64,000 bases of DNA from contig AP024629.1 of NCBI GenBank assembly GCA_019670725.1, forward strand, positions 1,922,001 to 1,986,000, read 5' to 3'. The DNA is from Alphaproteobacteria bacterium SO-S41 (GTDB lineage Bacteria; Pseudomonadota; Alphaproteobacteria; Micropepsales; Micropepsaceae). Within the stretch, counting starts at the first letter, position 1. Each line of letters opens with the position of its first letter. Position numbers and translations under genes: made by a program. Under the pieces are notes generated by a model. It did not search any database and was not told the DNA's origin. It saw only the letters and a list, made by a program, of their open reading frames with translations. Of the stretch, positions 60,404 to 64,000 are shown in pieces.

Positions 60404-61330
60404 ATGATCGATACGGTGCTTATTGCAGGGCCGACGGCGAGCGGCAAATCCGCCGTGGCGCTGGAGATTGCGCGCGCGACGGGCGGCGTCATCGTCAATG
60501 CCGATTCGATGCAGGTCTATCGCGAGCTGCGCATTCTCTCGGCGCGGCCGTCGGAGGCCGACGAGGCGGCGGCGGAGCACCGATTGTTCGGCATGGTCAG
60601 CGTGCTGGAGCATTTTTCGGTCGCGCGCTGGCTGGAGGCCGCGCGCGCGACGCTGGCCGACATCCACGGCGCCGGCCGGGTCGCGATCGTAACCGGCGGC
60701 ACGGGGCTTTACTTCAAGGCGCTTGAGGAGGGGCTGGCCCCGGCGCCGTCCTCGGTCCCCGCATTGCGCGAGGAAGCCAAAGCACGGCGCGAGGCGCTGG
60801 GGCCGGAGGCGTTCCATGCCGAACTCGTGACGCTCGATCCCGCCGCAGCGGCGCTGGCGCCGGGCGACACGCAGCGCACCCTGCGCGCGTGGGAGGTCGT
60901 CAAACAGTCGGGCAGGGGGCTCGCGGACTGGGCGGACGCGCAGACCTCGCCGGCGATCGTCGTGCCGGAGCGCACGGTGCGGCTCGTCGTCGACATGGAC
61001 CGCCATGTCCTCAACGCGCGGATCGATGCCCGCTTCGGCGCGATGATGGCGGCGGGCGCGATGGACGAGGCGCGGGCCTTCTGGGCGCTGAACCCCGACC
61101 CGATGTCGCCGGCCGCGAAGGCGCTGGGCCTCTCGCAATTGAAGCAGGTGATGGACGGGACGCTCGGCCTGGAAGAGGCCGAGTTCGATATTCGTCTGAA
61201 GACCCGCCGCTACGCCAAGCGCCAGTCCACCTGGTTCCGCAACCAGACGACCGACTGGCTGCGCGCCGACGCGACGGAGAAGGACGCGGCCTATCTCGCA
61301 GGCGCTGTCTTGGCGGCGATGGCCGATTAA
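60404..61330 (+). CDS. miaA: tRNA dimethylallyltransferase MiaA
   Basis: Adds an isopentenyl group to A37 of UNN-decoding tRNAs. 308 residues from ATG 60404. P-loop LIAGPTASGKSAVALEIA, DSMQVYRELRILSARPS (catalytic Asp and Thr region), VIVTGGTGLYFKALEEG (IVTGGTGLYF) and KTRRYAKRQSTWFRNQ are family hallmarks. Starts 12 bp from the divergent serB, so its promoter must lie within serB. Confidence 0.96.
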   Translation: MIDTVLIAGPTASGKSAVALEIARATGGVIVNADSMQVYRELRILSARPSEADEAAAEHRLFGMVSVLEHFSVARWLEAARATLADIHGAGRVAIVTGGTGLYFKALEEGLAPAPSSVPALREEAKARREALGPEAFHAELVTLDPAAAALAPGDTQRTLRAWEVVKQSGRGLADWADAQTSPAIVVPERTVRLVVDMDRHVLNARIDARFGAMMAAGAMDEARAFWALNPDPMSPAAKALGLSQLKQVMDGTLGLEEAEFDIRLKTRRYAKRQSTWFRNQTTDWLRADATEKDAAYLAGAVLAAMAD

Positions 61331-62118
61331 GAGATAGCCGCGATCTCGCTGTCCAACGCCACCAGCTGCTGGCGCAACTGATCGGGATTCGGGAAGACGG
61401 AGCTTTCCGCCGCGATGGCGAGCCAGCGCCGGGCGTCCTGCAGAGTGGCGCGCTTGACGCCGCCGGTGGCGAGCCTGGCGCGGTCGCGCAGGACGACGCT
61501 CATATTGTAGGCGGCGATGGGGTGGACGCTGCCGTCCTCGGTGCCGCGTTCGGCGACGGCGCGGAAGGCGGCGGCGGCTTCGTCGAGCCAGGGTGCGCCG
61601 CCGGCATCGCCCTTCAGCAGCGCAAGCTCCTGATAGGCGGCGCCGCGATAGAAGCCGATATCGATCCAGAGCGCGCGCTGGGTTTCAGGCGTGATCTTGT
61701 CCAGCGCATCGGTGAAGCGATTGGCGGCATCGGCGAGCGCCTGGCCCTTGGCGTCGCCGTCCAGCCGCGCGGCGCGGCGATAGGCGGCGTAGCCCCACAG
61801 ATTGTACATCGAGGCAAGGAAACCGGGATTGGCATCGGGGCCGGCGGCGTCGGTCGCGTCGTAGAGGCAGGACTCCGCTTCCTCCAACGACGAGACGGCG
61901 CTGCCGCCGGTCTGCACCGCCGCGTACTGGATCAGCGCATTGGCGAGCAATTGCTGCGCCTCCGCCCATTTCAGCGGCTCGCGCTGGCGGCGGATGACGC
62001 GCGCGGCGTCGCGGGCCTTCTGCACCTCGGCGCGGGGATCGGCGGGCACTTCGGCAGCGGGTGTAGCTGGTGCCGCGGTCTTTTCGCCGCCGCCGAAGAG
62101 GCGTTTCAGGAGGGACAT
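61327..62118 (-). CDS. Helical-repeat (TPR-like) cytoplasmic protein, unknown
   Basis: Not recognised. 263 residues, all predicted alpha-helical after a variable N-terminus (SLLKRLFGGGEKTAAPATPA). Repeated Ala-rich helix pairs such as WAEAQQLLANALIQYAAVQT, LEEAESCLYDATDAAG, LADAANRFTDALDKITPETQ and WLDEAAAAFRAVAERG resemble TPR/SEL1-like units. No signal peptide. Convergent overlap of 4 bp with miaA. Confidence 0.7.
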   Translation of the reverse strand: MSLLKRLFGGGEKTAAPATPAAEVPADPRAEVQKARDAARVIRRQREPLKWAEAQQLLANALIQYAAVQTGGSAVSSLEEAESCLYDATDAAGPDANPGFLASMYNLWGYAAYRRAARLDGDAKGQALADAANRFTDALDKITPETQRALWIDIGFYRGAAYQELALLKGDAGGAPWLDEAAAAFRAVAERGTEDGSVHPIAAYNMSVVLRDRARLATGGVKRATLQDARRWLAIAAESSVFPNPDQLRQQLVALDSEIAAIS

Positions 62119-62169
62119 ACGGGCAACGCCTTATTGCGGACTTGCGTCACTGTAGCGGCGTTGCCGCCT

Positions 62170-62844
62170 TCACCCAACACGCCGCAGGAAGGTCGCGACC
62201 ATCTCGCGGCGCGCGGTGAAGCCGAGTTTGCGATAGACGGAGATGGCGCCGGTATTGTCGGTCACGACGTGAAGGAACGGCGTCTTGCCCGCCGCGAGAA
62301 TTTGTCGTGCGACGCGGGAGACGAGCAGGCGGGCATAGCCGCGGCCGAGATAGTCGGGGTGCGTGCAGACGGCGCTGACCTCCTGAAAGGCGGGGAGGTG
62401 CAGGCGCTGGCCCGTCATGGCGGTGAGTCGCGCACCGTCGCGGATGCCGAGATAGGCGCCCATGGCGATGGTGCGCAGCGCGAACGGGCCGGGGCGGGTG
62501 AGCTCGGTGAGCGCGACCATCTCGGGCGCGTCGGCGTCCGTCAGCTCTTCGAGGGGGAGGTCGCTCTCCACAGCTTCGACGCTGGGCGCGATCATCTGGA
62601 TGAGGGGAAACACGCCCAGGATTTCGATACCGGGCGATGGCTCAAGCGCCTGCGGCAACAGCGTGCCGCCGATCGTGCCGGGCGGCAGGTGCTTGGCGAA
62701 ATCGGCCGGCGCCGCGCCGCCTTCGAGGCCGAGGAAGGGCGAGACGTCGGCGGGAAACCGGAGCGCCGGCGCGGCGCCCAATGCGAGCGATGCGTGCGGG
62801 CCGGTGAGCGCGTGCCAGGCGGGATTGTCGAGCGGATGGGTCAT
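62170..62844 (-). CDS. GNAT family N-acetyltransferase (FR47-like)
   Basis: 224 residues from the ATG at 62844; an upstream in-frame ATG at 62898 is less likely. The C-terminal half holds the FR47-type acetyltransferase: VCTHPDYLGRGYARLLVSRV (R/QxxGxG/A motif), followed by TPFLHVVTDNTGAISVYRKL and GF. N-terminal half is family specific. Substrate unknown. Confidence 0.85.
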   Translation of the reverse strand: MTHPLDNPAWHALTGPHASLALGAAPALRFPADVSPFLGLEGGAAPADFAKHLPPGTIGGTLLPQALEPSPGIEILGVFPLIQMIAPSVEAVESDLPLEELTDADAPEMVALTELTRPGPFALRTIAMGAYLGIRDGARLTAMTGQRLHLPAFQEVSAVCTHPDYLGRGYARLLVSRVARQILAAGKTPFLHVVTDNTGAISVYRKLGFTARREMVATFLRRVG

Positions 62845-62940
62845 GGTGCCGCTGATATGGGCGCAAGGCGGCGTGCGGCACGCGCCGTTTTCGGACAATT
62901 CATCGCAGGGTCATCCGGCATCGCTTCAGAATAGCCGGAC

Positions 62941-62946
62941 TATAAT
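62941..62946 (+). promoter_or_regulatory. -10 box of the gene at 62975
   Basis: Perfect TATAAT, with start point expected near 62953, leaving about 22 nt of leader before the GTG at 62975. No consensus -35 box at 17 bp. Confidence 0.5.
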
Positions 62947-62974
62947 GCCGTCCGACAAGCCTTGGAGAGCCGCA

Positions 62975-63400
62975 GTGAATTTCGTGAGAGCCGCCGCGAT
63001 CGCGGCGTTGATGACCGGAAGCAGCCTCGCGCCGGCTATGGCGAAGCAGACCCAGGTTTTCGACCAGACGGAATGCCCGACCTATTTCGTCGGCACGTGG
63101 CAGCTCTACACGCCGTTCGTCAGCAGCGACGGCGTGAATCTCGGCGGCAAGTCGTGGGACATCGTTTTCGCAAAGGATGGGACCTTCACGCTGAAGATCA
63201 TGATCTTCGCCGAGGGCAGCCCCAATGTCGGCGAAAGCACCGACAAAGGAAGTTGGACCGCCAAGGCGGCCAAGGCGAAGAACGCCTGCGAGGTGTCGCT
63301 GAAGGGCGAAAAGAAGTCTTACATGGAAACCTATACCGTGACCGGGTCCGACAGTTTCGAGTCCGGCGACACGCGCGGCACGCGTGAGCGGCAGCGTTAG
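62975..63400 (+). CDS. Small secreted hypothetical protein
   Basis: Not recognised. 141 residues from a GTG with GGAGAG at 62964-62969; an in-frame ATG at 62945 overlaps a perfect TATAAT and is rejected as start. Signal peptide FVRAAAIAALMTGSSLAPAMA. The mature part (YFVGTWQLYTPFVSSDGVNL, DGTFTLKIMIFAEGSPN, GSWTAKAAKAKNACEVSL) looks like a small beta-barrel lipocalin-like fold with GTW near the start; two Cys. Confidence 0.72.
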   Translation: MNFVRAAAIAALMTGSSLAPAMAKQTQVFDQTECPTYFVGTWQLYTPFVSSDGVNLGGKSWDIVFAKDGTFTLKIMIFAEGSPNVGESTDKGSWTAKAAKAKNACEVSLKGEKKSYMETYTVTGSDSFESGDTRGTRERQR

Positions 63401-63430
63401 CGGCGGCCGCAAAGAAAGCCGCCGGCGGGC

Positions 63431-63459
63431 TTGACAGTTTCATCGGCCTGCGGCATTAC
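63431..63459 (+). promoter_or_regulatory. Promoter of the ilvB leader
   Basis: TTGACA (63431-63436), 17-bp spacer, then CATTAC (63454-63459), a weak -10. Transcription would start near 63466, ahead of the leader peptide. Confidence 0.6.
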
Positions 63460-63489
63460 CGCGACACTAAATTTCAAGGTAGCTACGCC

Positions 63490-63543
63490 GTGCGCAACAA
63501 ATCACAGGTACTTATTCGGAGCGCCGCCCGGCCGGGGTCCTAA
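63490..63543 (+). CDS. ilvB leader peptide (17 residues)
   Basis: GTG start with AAGG at 63476-63479; the peptide is (M)RNKSQVLIRSAARPGS. Consecutive Val-Leu-Ile codons are what a ribosome-stalling attenuator for branched-chain amino acids needs. Its 3' half forms hairpin arms: GCGCCGCC (63521-63528) with GGCGGCGC (63558-63565), and GGGTCC (63535-63540) with GGACCC (63545-63550) whose loop contains the stop codon. Confidence 0.72.
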   Translation: MRNKSQVLIRSAARPGS

Positions 63544-63570
63544 GGGACCCAGGATACGGCGGCGCATGTG

Positions 63571-63591
63571 GGGCCCATCGGGGCCTTTTTT
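63571..63591 (+). terminator. Attenuator terminator of ilvB
   Basis: GGCCC-ATCG-GGGCC stem (63572-63585), extendable by G-U pairs, followed by TTTTTT (63586-63591), 25 bp before the ilvB ATG. It should stop transcription unless an upstream structure replaces it when the ribosome stalls on the leader. Confidence 0.8.
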
Positions 63592-63615
63592 GTTGCCCAA
63601 ACGACGTCAAACGGA

Positions 63616-64000
63616 ATGAAGACGATGGACCGCGAACAGACTGCCGAGATCGAAGCCGAGGAACTGACCGGCGCGGAGATCGTCGTCCGCGCGCTGCGCG
63701 ACCAGGGGGTCGAGCACATTTTCGGGTATCCCGGCGGCGCGGTCCTGCCGATCTATGACGCGCTGTTCCAGCAGGACGCGGTCGAGCATGTGCTGGTGCG
63801 CCACGAGCAGGGCGCCGCCCATGCCGCCGAGGGCTATGCCCGCTCGACCGGCAAGCCCGGCGTGCTGCTGGTGACCTCCGGCCCCGGCGCGACGAACGCG
63901 GTGACGGGCCTGACCGACGCGCTGATGGATTCCATCCCGCTGGTCTGCTTCACCGGCCAGGTGCCGACGCATCTGATCGGCAGCGACGCGTTCCAGGAGG
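63616..64000 (+). CDS. ilvB: Acetolactate synthase large subunit, 5' part (cut by window end)
   Basis: Thiamine-diphosphate enzyme for the first common step of Val/Leu/Ile synthesis. Start ATG 63616 ([20 protein letters not shown]); a second ATG at 63625 is also possible. [52 protein letters not shown] (with the conserved cofactor-activating Glu) and [26 protein letters not shown] are typical. The gene continues past the window. Preceded by the leader-peptide attenuator. Confidence 0.95.
   Translation, partial: MKTMDREQTAEIEAEELTGAEIVVRALRDQGVEHIFGYPGGAVLPIYDALFQQDAVEHVLVRHEQGAAHAAEGYARSTGKPGVLLVTSGPGATNAVTGLTDALMDSIPLVCFTGQVPTHLIGSDAFQE

Noticed and set aside
63431-63619. A 62-codon open frame over the ilvB leader
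   Set aside because: It starts inside the -35 box and crosses the attenuator; the 17-codon ORF with ribosome site fits better.

Overview
The window is about 64 kb of GC-rich chromosome (low-to-mid 60s % GC by eye) from a Gram-negative alphaproteobacterium. The evidence is the order ftsZ-lpxC-bamD-recN-ligA, an alphaproteobacterial SspB with its C-terminal ClpX-binding tail, DUF4169 and RHH small proteins near fumC, hflK-hflC-Do protease-serB-miaA-ilvB at the right end, and a circularly permuted (two-piece) tmRNA. I cannot name the genus from sequence alone. No rRNA, tRNA, prophage, insertion sequence or CRISPR array was seen.

Layout. 1-8 kb: division and envelope genes (3' end of ftsZ, lpxC, bamD) followed by DNA repair (recN, a small methyltransferase, ligA). 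8-13 kb (minus): a catabolic-looking run of aminopeptidase P, hypothetical, VOC protein, SDR and alpha/beta hydrolase. 13-17.4 kb (minus): two related membrane proteins, prmA and a UvrD-type helicase. 17.5-20.3 kb (plus): methyltransferase, cytochrome P450 and a half-size EamA transporter. 20-28 kb (minus): secreted putative zinc peptidase, CoA-transferase, DUF4169, two GSTs, RHH protein, NUDIX, PhyH-like oxygenase and fumC. 28-34 kb: accessory region with three related secreted proteins of unknown function, a methyltransferase and an hxlR/azoR divergent pair. 34-41 kb: sspB, membrane proteins, a PadR/HAAS pair, beta-lactamase-fold hydrolase, a RusA nuclease bracketed by inverted palindromic repeats, an old-yellow-enzyme homologue and an MFS exporter. 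41-46 kb: small secreted proteins, a TIR-membrane protein, an RTX protein and the permuted ssrA gene. 46-53 kb: MgtC, regulator/GNAT pair, thyA-GNAT-folA, TrmO-like, SMP-30, cupin and Mrp. 53-64 kb: hflK-hflC, Do protease, a remarkable TIR-kinase-RodZ-like-CAP protein, serB, miaA, and ilvB behind a leader-peptide attenuator.

Most unusual items: (1) the 1013-residue receptor-like protein at 56478-59519, joining a TIR domain that has lost its expected catalytic Glu, a Ser/Thr kinase, one membrane helix, a Pro-Glu-Pro spacer, a RodZ C-terminal-like (DUF4115) domain and a CAP-like domain; (2) a family of three modular secreted proteins at 28-34 kb built from a shared N-terminal domain and a four-cysteine repeat; (3) rusA enclosed by inverted copies of one palindromic repeat, one copy supplying its stop codon; (4) the permuted tmRNA with tag ANDNEMALAA beside a lower-GC RTX gene; (5) the ilvB attenuator with a Val-Leu-Ile leader peptide. 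Four families of roughly 80-150 bp palindromic repeats (nine copies) punctuate gene ends.
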